Assembly (NCBI GenBank): GCA_949289575.1
Contig: CASEOG010000001.1
Span: 88,671 to 152,670 of the forward strand
Direction of reading: 5' to 3'
DNA from: an uncultured Spirochaetales bacterium
GTDB taxonomy: Bacteria; Spirochaetota; Spirochaetia; JAFGXN01
DNA: 64,000 nucleotides
Positions 8,673 to 16,713 of the stretch are shown piece after piece. Numbering within the stretch: the first letter of the stretch is position 1; the number at the start of each line of letters is the position of its first letter. The translations under genes were made by a program, and so were the position numbers. Under the pieces are notes generated by a model. That model worked only from the letters and a program-made list of their open reading frames with translations. It was not told where the DNA came from and searched no databases.

Positions 8673-8717
8673 TCTAAATGAAGGGTTTCCTTCCATCTCA
8701 ATTTTACAGGATTGATT

Positions 8718-9491
8718 ATGAATTTATTTGATACTCACGCCCACATCGGTCTGATTCACGACGACCCCATCGAACAGCTCATTGTTACAAAGGAAGCAAA
8801 GCAGGCAGACGTGAAGTATATTATCAGCATCTGCAACAATATCAAAGATTTTGCCACTGTTTACGATAATCTGGCTCTGGCCGATAATGTGCTCTATGCC
8901 GTCGGAATCTCTCCCGCCGAAGTCGACAACCTGCCGTCGAACTGGGAAGAACAGATTGTTACGGGATCCGCCAAAAACAAAGTCGTGGCTATCGGCGAAA
9001 CCGGTCTTGACTATTACCGTAAATTCGGCAACAAAAATGCACAAATCGAACTCTTCCGCAAGCAGCTGACTCTGGCGGAGAAGCTGAACAAACCGGTCAT
9101 TATCCACAACCGCGAAGCCGGAGAGGACATTTATAATATTCTGAAAACGAATATTCCCTCGAAAGGAGCGGTTCTGCATTGCTACTCCGAAGATTGGGCT
9201 TACGCCAAAAAAATGCTCGACCTGAATGTTATGTTTTCCTTTGCCGGAAATTTAACCTATAAAAACGCACGGAATCTTCACGAAACCGTCCGCAACCTTC
9301 CGGAAGAAAGAATTCTGCTCGAAACGGAAGCGCCGTTTATGATTCCGGCCGTTTACCGGGGAAAACGCAACAAACCGGCCTACCTGAAAGAAACAATGAA
9401 ATTTCTGGCAGCATTTCTCGACCGGGACACCGAAGAATTGGCCGATATCATTTACGGAAATTCTCTGCGATTCTTCAACATTTCGGAATAA
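8718..9491 (+). CDS. tatD: TatD-family metal-dependent hydrolase
   Basis: A 257-residue TIM-barrel hydrolase; relatives are 3'-5' DNA/RNA exonucleases or D-aminoacyl-tRNA deacylases. Metal ligands are visible in DTHAHIG (His7 and His9 from the ATG), the Glu in IGETGLDYYR, and His residues in IIHNREAG and AVLHCYSE. The usual late TDxP motif is changed to ETEAP, so the expected catalytic Asp is Glu. The ATG at 8718 follows ACAGGA; an upstream TTG is less likely. It is followed after 3 bases by the dus gene, so the two are co-transcribed. Confidence 0.88.
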   Translation: MNLFDTHAHIGLIHDDPIEQLIVTKEAKQADVKYIISICNNIKDFATVYDNLALADNVLYAVGISPAEVDNLPSNWEEQIVTGSAKNKVVAIGETGLDYYRKFGNKNAQIELFRKQLTLAEKLNKPVIIHNREAGEDIYNILKTNIPSKGAVLHCYSEDWAYAKKMLDLNVMFSFAGNLTYKNARNLHETVRNLPEERILLETEAPFMIPAVYRGKRNKPAYLKETMKFLAAFLDRDTEELADIIYGNSLRFFNISE

Positions 9492-9494
9492 ACC

Positions 9495-10499
9495 ATGGAT
9501 AATCGACAAAACGATATTTTGCCGGGAACTGCGATTTCCGGCAAAATTTTTTTGGCTCCGATGGCCGGCTACACGGATACCGTTTTCAGAAATCTGTGCG
9601 CCGAGTACGGAGCCGATTTGTGCTATACGGAAATGGTCAGCTGCGAAGGATTGGCGCGCCTGAATAAAAAAACGGCCGAACTGATGAAAAAAGGGGCAGC
9701 CGAAAAACAGAGCGGCATCCAACTTTTCGGTGTGAATCCCGAATCCTGCTTCGAGGCGGCCAAAAATGCGGCAGCTCTCGACCCGGCAGTCATCGATTTC
9801 AACTGCGGGTGCCCTGTTCCGAAAGTGATTAAAACGGGAGCCGGATCCGCACTGATGCGGAATCACAAACTGCTGACGGAGCTCGTCGGCGCCCTGAAAG
9901 CCGGCATCGCTGCGGCGGGGAAATCCATTCCCGTTTCCGTCAAAATCCGCTCGGGTTGGAATGCCGACGAAATCAACGCAACGGAAACGGCGGCGGCGGC
10001 GGTCGAAGCCGGTGCCGGCCTCATCGGTATTCACGGACGGACACGCGCACAGGGATACAGCGGGGTTGCCGATTACGCCGTCATTGCCCGCGTCAGGGAA
10101 GCCGTACCCGTACCGGTCATCGGCTCGGGAGACCTCTTTTCCCCGCAGGATGTTCTCCGGATGTTTTCCGAAACCGGGGTCGATGCCGTCATGATTGCCC
10201 GCGGAGCTATCGGCAATCCGCAAATTTTTTTGCAGACGAAGGAATTTCTGAAAGACGGCACCGTTCGAACCGAATTGAACGATGCCGAAAAACTGAAACT
10301 CGCCCGACGCCACCTGCGCGAATCGGTCGCCGAATTCGGCGAACGGCGGGCCTGCAAAGAAATCCGAAAGCATCTGTGTGCTTACTCAAAAGGAGTCCGA
10401 AACGGGACATCCCTGAGAAACAGCCTGGTCCGCTGTCTGTCTCTCGAAGAATATGAAGCCGTTTTCGAAGCATTCTTTCGCGAACAGGGAATCGAATAG
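9495..10499 (+). CDS. dus: tRNA-dihydrouridine synthase
   Basis: A 334-residue FMN enzyme reducing uridine in tRNA D-loops. It has the N-terminal LAPMAGYTDTVFR motif, CYTEMVSCEGL, the catalytic-cysteine motif NCGCPVPKVIKTGAGSALM, the FMN-contacting VKIRSGW and IHGRTRAQGYSG, and VPVIGSGDL and VMIARGAIGNP near the C-terminal end of the barrel. These fit the DusB-like bacterial group. It starts three bases after tatD with no strong ribosome site of its own. Confidence 0.93.
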   Translation: MDNRQNDILPGTAISGKIFLAPMAGYTDTVFRNLCAEYGADLCYTEMVSCEGLARLNKKTAELMKKGAAEKQSGIQLFGVNPESCFEAAKNAAALDPAVIDFNCGCPVPKVIKTGAGSALMRNHKLLTELVGALKAGIAAAGKSIPVSVKIRSGWNADEINATETAAAAVEAGAGLIGIHGRTRAQGYSGVADYAVIARVREAVPVPVIGSGDLFSPQDVLRMFSETGVDAVMIARGAIGNPQIFLQTKEFLKDGTVRTELNDAEKLKLARRHLRESVAEFGERRACKEIRKHLCAYSKGVRNGTSLRNSLVRCLSLEEYEAVFEAFFREQGIE

Positions 10500-10516
10500 A
10501 AAAGAATGTTACCCGA

Positions 10517-10545
10517 TTGATTTTCATTGACGAATCGGTTAATAT
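10517..10545 (+). promoter_or_regulatory. Promoter of dapB-dapA
   Basis: TTGATT, 17 bases, TAATAT, about 15 bases before the dapB ATG, in the short gap after dus. Confidence 0.65.
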
Positions 10546-10560
10546 GGATAAGAGGTGTCT

Positions 10561-11310
10561 ATGAATATCGTTTTAGTCGGATACGGACGAATGGGAAAAG
10601 CAGTCGAAGAAGCCGCACGACAGCGCGGGCATTTCATTACGGCAAAAGTCGATCCCGTTGCCGACGATCCGCAGGTCTCCAAAGAGCTGACGCCCGCAAT
10701 TTTAAAACAGGCAGATGCCGTTATCGAATTCGCTCTTCCGCAGGGCATCGAATCCAACACCCGTCTTTACGCGGAGTGCGGCACTCCGGCCGTCATCGGA
10801 ACAACCGGTTGGGAAAACCGCCGGGATGAAATTGCCTCGCTGGTTAACGGGAAACGGGGAGCCGTGATGTGGGGAAACAACTTCTCCATCGGCGCCCATC
10901 TGCTGTTTAAACTGACGGCAGAAGCTGCCTCTTTGATCGAAAATCTGACCGATTACGACATCATGATTCACGAAATTCATCATAAAATGAAAAAAGATTC
11001 TCCGTCCGGAACGGCTCTGACTCTGGCCGAAAAGATTCTGCAGAACAACGCCCGCAAAACCGTCATTCAGACCGGGACGCTGAACCGGGCCATTCGTCCG
11101 GAAGAACTTCACGTGGTCGGCATTCGGGGCGGATCGGTTCCGGGAGTTCATACCGTAACTGTTGACGGCCCCCATGACACAATCGAGCTGACCCATACGG
11201 CACGCAGCCGCTGCGGATTCGCGACAGGATCCGTTATGGCTGCCGAATGGCTGAAAGACAGACAGGGTTTTTTCAGGGTCGAAGACTTTATCGATGATTT
11301 GTTTAAATAG
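10561..11310 (+). CDS. dapB: 4-hydroxy-tetrahydrodipicolinate reductase
   Basis: A 249-residue NAD(P)H enzyme of the diaminopimelate-lysine pathway, needed for peptidoglycan. It has the Rossmann start NIVLVGYGRMGKA, the ATP-free VIGTTGW loop, the substrate and catalytic motif HEIHHKMKKDSPSGTA and the VVGIRGGSVPG segment. The ATG at 10561 is five bases after AGAGG; a GTG two codons earlier is too close to it. It lies directly before dapA, so product and substrate channel between neighbouring genes. Confidence 0.95.
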   Translation: MNIVLVGYGRMGKAVEEAARQRGHFITAKVDPVADDPQVSKELTPAILKQADAVIEFALPQGIESNTRLYAECGTPAVIGTTGWENRRDEIASLVNGKRGAVMWGNNFSIGAHLLFKLTAEAASLIENLTDYDIMIHEIHHKMKKDSPSGTALTLAEKILQNNARKTVIQTGTLNRAIRPEELHVVGIRGGSVPGVHTVTVDGPHDTIELTHTARSRCGFATGSVMAAEWLKDRQGFFRVEDFIDDLFK

Positions 11311-11319
11311 GAGAGACAA

Positions 11320-12216
11320 ATGAAAAAATTACAGGGTGTCATCAGTGCCTTACCGACTCCTTTTCGCCGGGACGGCTCTCTGGATCGGGAAGCACTGAAA
11401 AAATTTGTAGATTTCCAGATCGACAACGGGATCACGGCGCTTCTTCCTGTCGGAACAACAGGAGAAAGTCCCACTCTGACACACGAAGAACATGCCGAGG
11501 TTATCCGGCTTGTCATCGAACAGACAGCGGGGCGTGTCCCCGTAATATGCGGAACAGGTTCCAATGCAACTGCCGAGGCCGTTGCGATGACAAAACAGGC
11601 GGCCGCCGACGGTGCCGATTACTCTCTTCAGGTCACTCCTTATTACAACAAACCGGGACAGGAAGGAATCTTCCGTCATTTCACGGCCATTGCCGACGCC
11701 TCACCGATTCCGATTATATTATACAACATAGCGGGACGGACGGGACGCAATATCGAAACCGAAACGGTGGCCCGCCTGGCCGAACATCCCAACATCGTCG
11801 GCGTCAAAGAGGCTTCCGGCTCCGTCGCTCAGGCAATGGACGTGATTCACAGTGTTCCGAATGACTTTATGGTTTTTTCGGGCGATGACAGTCTGACGCT
11901 GCCGACGATTGCAGTCGGCGGAGACGGAATTATCTCCGTTGCTTCGAATGTCATTCCTCAGGCAATGACCGAATTTACGGCCGCCGCACTGACAGGCGAT
12001 TGGGAAACGGCCAGAAAATACAATAAAAAATATGCCCCTCTGTTTCAGAAACTGTTTATCGACACCAATCCGGTACCGGTCAAATATGCTCTGTCGAGAA
12101 TGGGGTGGATGGAAGAAGTTTACCGACTCCCCCTTTGTCCGATGAACGACAAATGCAAGACCGCCCTCGATGCCGTTCTGAAAGATCTGGATTTAATACA
12201 GGATTCGGCAAAGTGA
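11320..12216 (+). CDS. dapA: 4-hydroxy-tetrahydrodipicolinate synthase
   Basis: A 298-residue class I aldolase condensing pyruvate with aspartate semialdehyde. It shows GVISALPTPF at the N-terminus, LPVGTTGESPTL, YYNKPGQEG, the catalytic Tyr in ILYNIAGRTGRN and the Schiff-base Lys in VGVKEASG. Its ribosome site GGAGAG is well placed, 9 bases after dapB. The final TGA overlaps a GTG that starts the next gene. Length and motifs are entirely standard. Confidence 0.96.
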   Translation: MKKLQGVISALPTPFRRDGSLDREALKKFVDFQIDNGITALLPVGTTGESPTLTHEEHAEVIRLVIEQTAGRVPVICGTGSNATAEAVAMTKQAAADGADYSLQVTPYYNKPGQEGIFRHFTAIADASPIPIILYNIAGRTGRNIETETVARLAEHPNIVGVKEASGSVAQAMDVIHSVPNDFMVFSGDDSLTLPTIAVGGDGIISVASNVIPQAMTEFTAAALTGDWETARKYNKKYAPLFQKLFIDTNPVPVKYALSRMGWMEEVYRLPLCPMNDKCKTALDAVLKDLDLIQDSAK

Positions 12217-12860
12217 AAAAAACCGGGTCGGATCGGACGGAAAAATCCGGACAAAAACAGCCTTCCTATGCACATCGGTTTTTTCGAAAATCAGATCTCC
12301 CCGAAAAGAGCAACCGCGAAAAGATGGTTGCGGGCGAATTCTATTCCGCTCTCGACAGGGAATTAATTTTGCTTCGCTGGCGGGCTCAGCGTCTTTGCCG
12401 GAAAATTAACCGGTTTTCGACAATGCCCTTCTACCCTCTAAAAAAATATTACCTGAAAAAACTGTTCGGCCGATGCGGCACCGATGCTTACATCGAACCG
12501 CCTTTTCACTGCGATTACGGATTCAACATTTCCGTAGGAGATTATTTTTATGCCAATACAGGCTGCGTTTTTCTCGACGTCACGCCGATTACCGTCGGCG
12601 ACCATGTCATGCTCGGTCCGCATGTACAGCTGTATGCGGCAACCCATCCGCTCTCGCCGGAAATTCGGTTAACGGGACAGGAATGCGGTGCACCGATTAC
12701 CATCGGCAATAATGTTTGGATCGGAGGAAATACGGTTATTCAACCGGGCGTAACAATCGGCGATAACACCGTTATCGGCGCCGGGAGTGTCGTTACGAAA
12801 GACATTCCCGCAAACGCGGTGGCCTACGGCAACCCGTGCCGCGTCCGGAAAACTCTGTAA
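12213..12860 (+). CDS. Maltose O-acetyltransferase/NodL-like hexapeptide acetyltransferase
   Basis: A 215-residue left-handed beta-helix acetyltransferase. From about residue 32 it follows the family pattern: KMVAGEFYSALDREL, then DYGFNISVGDYFYANTGC, the catalytic His in AATHPLSPEIR, and hexapeptide turns IGNNVWIGGNTVIQPGV and IGDNTVIGAGSVVTKDIP. The GTG start overlaps the dapA stop as GTGA and gives an unusual basic N-terminal extension of about 30 residues; an internal ATG at MVAGEF would remove the family-typical start. Co-transcription with dapA is likely. The acceptor is unknown. A tetrahydrodipicolinate acetyltransferase role would fit the neighbours, but the sequence reads as the sugar family. 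Confidence 0.83.
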   Translation: MKKTGSDRTEKSGQKQPSYAHRFFRKSDLPEKSNREKMVAGEFYSALDRELILLRWRAQRLCRKINRFSTMPFYPLKKYYLKKLFGRCGTDAYIEPPFHCDYGFNISVGDYFYANTGCVFLDVTPITVGDHVMLGPHVQLYAATHPLSPEIRLTGQECGAPITIGNNVWIGGNTVIQPGVTIGDNTVIGAGSVVTKDIPANAVAYGNPCRVRKTL

Positions 12861-12900
12861 GCGGTATCGGCGGCCGCGCCGGCTTTTGTCCTTCAAAAAG

Positions 12901-12925
12901 AAAACCGACCTGACGGTCGGTTTTT
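12901..12925. terminator. Bidirectional intrinsic terminator
   Basis: A perfect 10-base stem AAAACCGACC with loop TGAC, with T tracts on both strands. It separates the acetyltransferase from the convergent membrane enzyme. Confidence 0.88.
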
Positions 12926-12931
12926 ACATCA

Positions 12932-13717
12932 TTAAAACACAAACGGAATCATTGCTTTACGGGTCGACGGATATTCATCGCCGAATTTTTCCCGATACCA
13001 TTGCAGGTTTTTATAAGCGCGCGGCCCCAAATTGGCAAAGGTAAACACGGCAAAGGCCAACCCCGCCCAGGATCCGGTCAGAACCGCCCATCCGAGCCAT
13101 TCCATGAACTCTCCGAAATAATTGGGCGAAGCCACCCATTTATGAAGCCCCCGATTCGGGATTTTATATCCGGTTTCACCCGGCTTTCTCAGAGAGCGCA
13201 GTACGGCATCGGAGTGGTGATTGATCACCCAGCCGGCGATAAACAATCCGACTCCGATTAAAAAATTGGGAGTCAGCAGCCAGTCGACAGTGTATTTAAC
13301 GGCAGCCTCTTCCGAAAGAAAAACTTCATAACCGTTGATATAACCGTTAATTGAATTGAAAAGGGCACCGAAAAGAGGAATCAGGGCTGCCATCGGACGG
13401 CTCCCTTTCGAAAGTCGGAACGGATATATAAAAGTCCGGTATATATAATGAAATTCCCAAATACAGATAAAAACAACCATGACGGGATTTTCCCAACCCC
13501 GGGCCAAATAAAACATCAGGAGAATGACCGCAAAAGCGGGAAACTCCATGATAACCCAGCCGGGACGTGCCTGAATAACGGGCCCGAACCCGCTCGTGCC
13601 GTATTTACCGTAAGGCGCTGTTTTATAAAAAAGAAACAAAACCACAAAAATAGCGGATACGAGCTGAAATACAAGCAAAAACTGATATAAAAAGAGCAAT
13701 ACTGACGAATCGGCCAC
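12932..13717 (-). CDS. Steroid 5-alpha-reductase-like membrane protein
   Basis: A 261-residue polytopic membrane protein with about six hydrophobic segments. The C-terminal third matches the 3-oxo-5-alpha-steroid 4-dehydrogenase/isoprenylcysteine methyltransferase fold: GYKIPNRGLHKWVASPNYFG, then EWLGWA, then WYREKFGDEYP near the end. The bacterial substrate is unknown; a lipid or polyprenoid double-bond reduction is a reasonable guess. The GTG at 13717 lies six bases after AAGGAG. The ATG two codons earlier directly abuts that site, so GTG is preferred. It is a single gene with its own promoter, downstream of the flaA terminator. Confidence 0.8.
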   Translation of the reverse strand: MADSSVLLFLYQFLLVFQLVSAIFVVLFLFYKTAPYGKYGTSGFGPVIQARPGWVIMEFPAFAVILLMFYLARGWENPVMVVFICIWEFHYIYRTFIYPFRLSKGSRPMAALIPLFGALFNSINGYINGYEVFLSEEAAVKYTVDWLLTPNFLIGVGLFIAGWVINHHSDAVLRSLRKPGETGYKIPNRGLHKWVASPNYFGEFMEWLGWAVLTGSWAGLAFAVFTFANLGPRAYKNLQWYREKFGDEYPSTRKAMIPFVF

Positions 13718-13737
13718 ACTCATCTCCTTTTTTATAC

Positions 13738-13766
13738 AGACTACCACAGGAAAAAGGTTTTGTCAA
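13738..13766 (-). promoter_or_regulatory. Promoter of the 5-alpha-reductase-like gene
   Basis: TTGACA, 17 bases, TAGTCT, with the -10 about 20 bases before the GTG start. Confidence 0.7.
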
Positions 13767-13771
13767 TAAAA

Positions 13772-13795
13772 AAGGAGACCCGCAGGGGTCTCCTT
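13772..13795 (-). terminator. Intrinsic terminator of the flaA genes
   Basis: Ten-base stem AAGGAGACCC around loop GCAG, followed on the minus strand by a run of Ts. Confidence 0.85.
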
Positions 13796-13815
13796 CTTCG
13801 GCAGAATCGGTTATT

Positions 13816-14640
13816 CTACCACTCATCCGACATATTTTCAATGCCGCTGTACTGCGACAGATGAATTACATCGGTATAGGCTTCCAAATCATCAAAATAG
13901 ACATAGTAATCGCGAAGCATTTCCATCGCATTAAATTTGATGACCAAACCCAAAACGGAAAAACCGGGTTTATCGGGAGCCATCATATCTTCCTGGGTCA
14001 CCGTGGGCGGGACATAGGCTACCAGCTGTTTCCATCCGATGAAATTCAGTTTCGGATTTTCGAACGGAATATCCGCAATCACACCCGTAGCGGATTTAAC
14101 CCGAATATAGAGTTCGTGATTCATACCGCGGCCGCAAACCCACAAAGAGAAAGCCTTTGTGATTCCGTCCATACGAATCGGCGAACGTCTTTTCAAATAG
14201 AACTCTTCTCCGTAAGCCCGTCTGGTAAAATGAATTTTGGCACCCAAAACAACGGAGCGGCCTTCGGCTTCGGCAGCTTCTCCGGAAAGATCCAGTTTTT
14301 CGCCTTCGGAAGCCGGTTTATCCGGTCTGTCCATATATTTCAGCGAGGCCACAGCCGTATCCGGGAAAATCACCGCTTCCCAGGCCGTTTCGATATTAAA
14401 CTGATCCAAAAGGAACGTTTTCACTTCCGAAGCACGCTGATCCGTACCGACGTTGGACACATCGACACTTGCGGAACGATCGACATACTCTTTCTGTTCT
14501 GTGTTTTCGTTCTGTTCTGTGCTTTCGTTCTGGACTGTCGTTTGCGTTGCAGCTGTTTCTTCGGTTTCAACCGGAGCCGTTTCCTGCGCAAACAAACCGA
14601 ATGTCATAAAAGTCAAAAGCAATAAAGCAAATTTTTTCAT
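13816..14640 (-). CDS. Flagellar filament outer-layer protein FlaA, paralogue 2
   Basis: A 274-residue exported protein of the FlaA family, the sheath of spirochaetal periplasmic flagella. A signal peptide (KKFALLLLTFMTFGLFAQ) is followed by an acidic region with repeated EQNES/EQNEN units, then the FlaA core. Core landmarks shared with the upstream paralogue are FSLWVCGRGMNHELYIRV, LNFIGWKQLVAYVP and YYVYFDDLEAYTD. Two ATG codons are adjacent; the second is seven bases from GGAG. The first shares its A with the flaA1 stop. Co-expression with paralogue 1 from the promoter at 15481 is likely. Confidence 0.85.
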   Translation of the reverse strand: MKKFALLLLTFMTFGLFAQETAPVETEETAATQTTVQNESTEQNENTEQKEYVDRSASVDVSNVGTDQRASEVKTFLLDQFNIETAWEAVIFPDTAVASLKYMDRPDKPASEGEKLDLSGEAAEAEGRSVVLGAKIHFTRRAYGEEFYLKRRSPIRMDGITKAFSLWVCGRGMNHELYIRVKSATGVIADIPFENPKLNFIGWKQLVAYVPPTVTQEDMMAPDKPGFSVLGLVIKFNAMEMLRDYYVYFDDLEAYTDVIHLSQYSGIENMSDEW

Positions 14641-14642
14641 CA

Positions 14643-15455
14643 TTAAGCTCCTTCATTTGCCGAAGCACTGTCTTCGTTAGCCGAAGCATTGTCTTCATTT
14701 GCTGTCGGATCGACCAGGTTTCCGTGTTGAACCTTTTTGATTGTTCCGGCGCCCCAAGCTTTATTGACAACAGCCGGTTCCACGAGATTGTCACCGTCGA
14801 AAGAAACATATTTAAGATCCGTCGAAACGGTAATTTCATCAAAATAGATGAAGAAGTCATCGACTCTTTCTTTCGGAGTTGTTGTGATGACAAATTTGAC
14901 AATTTCAAGATACCGGTTTGCGGGTAACTGTGCCGCTTCCTGCCGAATATAAGTAGGAACTTTCACCTTGAGGTTCTTCCATCCGATAAAATTCAGTTTT
15001 CCCATCGGTAAAGTATAGGCAATTCCGTTGAAATCGCGAACACAGACAGCCAAATCGTAATTGTAACCGGCACCCCAAACCCAGACATCGATTTTGGTGC
15101 AAACGCCGTTAACAACAATCGGATCCGATCCGTCGGCATTACCGGGATAAACCTCGATTGTATTGTAACCTTTTTTCTTAAACTGAGCACGAACACCGAG
15201 AGCGTTATAGGTTTTTCCTTCGACAGCGGTCAGCGCCAGCTGTTTGGGCCGTTCTTCGACATACGCCACTTTGGGAAACTCTTCCACAGTGAATTCGCTT
15301 CCCCGAGCCGACCATTCTTTCGTTTTGTCATCCGGATCAAAACTTTCTACCAGATACGTGATTTCGTAGTTGCTTTTTGTCTGGGCAAACAGCGAAATTC
15401 CCGATACGGTGCAGATCAGCATCACCATCAATAAACAGAACATCCTTTTTACCAT
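14643..15455 (-). CDS. flaA: Flagellar filament outer-layer protein FlaA, paralogue 1
   Basis: A 270-residue exported sheath protein of periplasmic flagella, exclusive to spirochaetes as far as I know. A signal peptide ends about FAQ. The core includes KIDVWVWGAGYNYDLAVCV, LNFIGWKNLKVKVP and DDFFIYFDEITVSTD. The C-terminus is an acidic seven-residue repeat of the form ANEDxAS (positions 14646-14705). The strong ribosome site GGAG and the near-consensus promoter upstream suggest high expression, as expected for a structural protein. Confidence 0.9.
   Translation of the reverse strand: MVKRMFCLLMVMLICTVSGISLFAQTKSNYEITYLVESFDPDDKTKEWSARGSEFTVEEFPKVAYVEERPKQLALTAVEGKTYNALGVRAQFKKKGYNTIEVYPGNADGSDPIVVNGVCTKIDVWVWGAGYNYDLAVCVRDFNGIAYTLPMGKLNFIGWKNLKVKVPTYIRQEAAQLPANRYLEIVKFVITTTPKERVDDFFIYFDEITVSTDLKYVSFDGDNLVEPAVVNKAWGAGTIKKVQHGNLVDPTANEDNASANEDSASANEGA
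14646..14705 (-). repeat. 21-base imperfect repeat encoding the acidic FlaA tail
   Basis: About two and a half copies of a 21-base unit encoding ANEDNAS/ANEDSAS/ANEGA at the end of FlaA paralogue 1. Confidence 0.75.
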
Positions 15456-15480
15456 GAGTGTCTCCTTCCTCTCTTTGAAA

Positions 15481-15509
15481 ATTATATTTCAAATCCTTTT
15501 TTAAGTCAA
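15481..15509 (-). promoter_or_regulatory. Promoter of the flaA pair
   Basis: TTGACT, 17 bases, TATAAT: perfect -10 box and near-perfect -35, about 25 bases before the flaA1 start. It is a sigma-70-type, not a sigma-28-type, sequence. Confidence 0.85.
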
Positions 15510-15520
15510 ATAGTTTTTCA

Positions 15521-16606
15521 CTACTTGTCAATTATCTTTTCGGCATAATACGGATATAAAATTGAGTCCTTTTTATATTTTTTTATTTTTAATTCCAAAA
15601 AAACTTCATCCTCTCCGTTTCCGTTCAAAACGGAAAAAAAGCGTCTGAAGGCTTCGGGATAATCCCATTCCAGCACCAGATCGATATTTTTCCACGGGAC
15701 ATTATCATCCGGAGGAGCCGGGAAGAGAGCCAGCAGAACCGGTTCGTCCGAAAGCCCGCCGATTATTTGAGGCGTTGCCGATCCCGCATCAATAAAAATC
15801 AGATTACATTGCCGCGAAATCAGCTCATCCGAAAGGCGCCCGAGAGAGGCCGCATCGCGGGACGGCGGAACATCCAGAGATACGAGACTGGCGGATGCCT
15901 GCGGATTCATGTCGGCAAACGCATTAATAAAAGCCAGATAATTTTTCTCTTTTCCTGTCGAAAGATTGGCAAAGACAATAGCCGGTTTCAAAAGAACGGT
16001 CGAATCGGCGCCGGTGTCTTCCGGTTCCCATTCGGACGGAAAATCTTCGTCGCTGCCGGCACTGTTCATCTCATCGGACACATTCCCGTCGACCGCAGGG
16101 ACGGAATCGGCCGGCTGTTGCGTACCTTTCCCGGTCCCGTCCCCGAGTCCTCCGGATTTTTCATCCCCGGGCAACCGGAAAGGATCCGGGATCCGTTCCC
16201 GGCTCAATTTACCGAAGAGACGGCCCAATTCGGCGTACCCGGTCTCTCCTCTTCTCGGAAGTCCCTTTAAATTCGGCAGTCGTGTCGTCAACTGCTGCTC
16301 CAACGTAACGAAAACCGTTTCGGGACGTCCGGCCGCACACGCCTCCGCCTGTTTTGCCAGAAACGGAGATAAAACAATGACGGCTGCCTTTTCGGGAAGA
16401 AAGTCGGACAAAATCGAATTCACGGGAATTTCAGTATAATCGTAACCGTACCCGGCATCGCGAAGCGCCCGACGCAAAGAACGGTCTATTCCGCAGGGTT
16501 CGACTGTTGTTGCGGCATAAACATTATCGCAAATAAAAACCGCTTTTCCGTTTCCGCAGGAAATCAGAAACAGCAGGCCCGCTGCGGCTATCGTCAATCG
16601 TCTCAT
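15521..16606 (-). CDS. Lipoprotein resembling a periplasmic binding protein, function unknown
   Basis: A 361-residue protein with a lipoprotein signal (MRRLTIAAAGLLFLISC). The mature part has two alpha/beta-looking halves: residues 20-125 with AAVIVLSPFLAKQAE and 220-361 with LKPAIVFANLSTGKEKNY and CNLIFIDAGSATPQIIGGL. A Gly/Asp/Glu-rich linker of about 70 residues separates them. The layout recalls BMP/sugar-binding proteins, but no family signature is clear. The start is the signal-peptide ATG, with no good ribosome site; a -10 box lies ten bases upstream, so the leader is very short. Confidence 0.65.
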   Translation of the reverse strand: MRRLTIAAAGLLFLISCGNGKAVFICDNVYAATTVEPCGIDRSLRRALRDAGYGYDYTEIPVNSILSDFLPEKAAVIVLSPFLAKQAEACAAGRPETVFVTLEQQLTTRLPNLKGLPRRGETGYAELGRLFGKLSRERIPDPFRLPGDEKSGGLGDGTGKGTQQPADSVPAVDGNVSDEMNSAGSDEDFPSEWEPEDTGADSTVLLKPAIVFANLSTGKEKNYLAFINAFADMNPQASASLVSLDVPPSRDAASLGRLSDELISRQCNLIFIDAGSATPQIIGGLSDEPVLLALFPAPPDDNVPWKNIDLVLEWDYPEAFRRFFSVLNGNGEDEVFLELKIKKYKKDSILYPYYAEKIIDK

Positions 16607-16616
16607 AACAGAAAAT

Positions 16617-16645
16617 AATTTATCATTATCTTTTCGCTCCGTCAA
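16617..16645 (-). promoter_or_regulatory. Candidate promoter of the 15521-16606 lipoprotein
   Basis: TTGACG, 17 bases, TAAATT, with the -10 ending ten bases before the ATG. It is back-to-back with the fba promoter. Confidence 0.6.
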
Positions 16646-16652
16646 TTATTTC

Positions 16653-16681
16653 TTGATTAATTGAGAAAATCGGAATATAAT
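16653..16681 (+). promoter_or_regulatory. Promoter of fba
   Basis: TTGATT, 17 bases, TATAAT (perfect -10), about 33 bases before the aldolase ATG. Confidence 0.85.
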
Positions 16682-16713
16682 CATTTTAAATCAACTATAC
16701 AAGGAGCAGTCAA

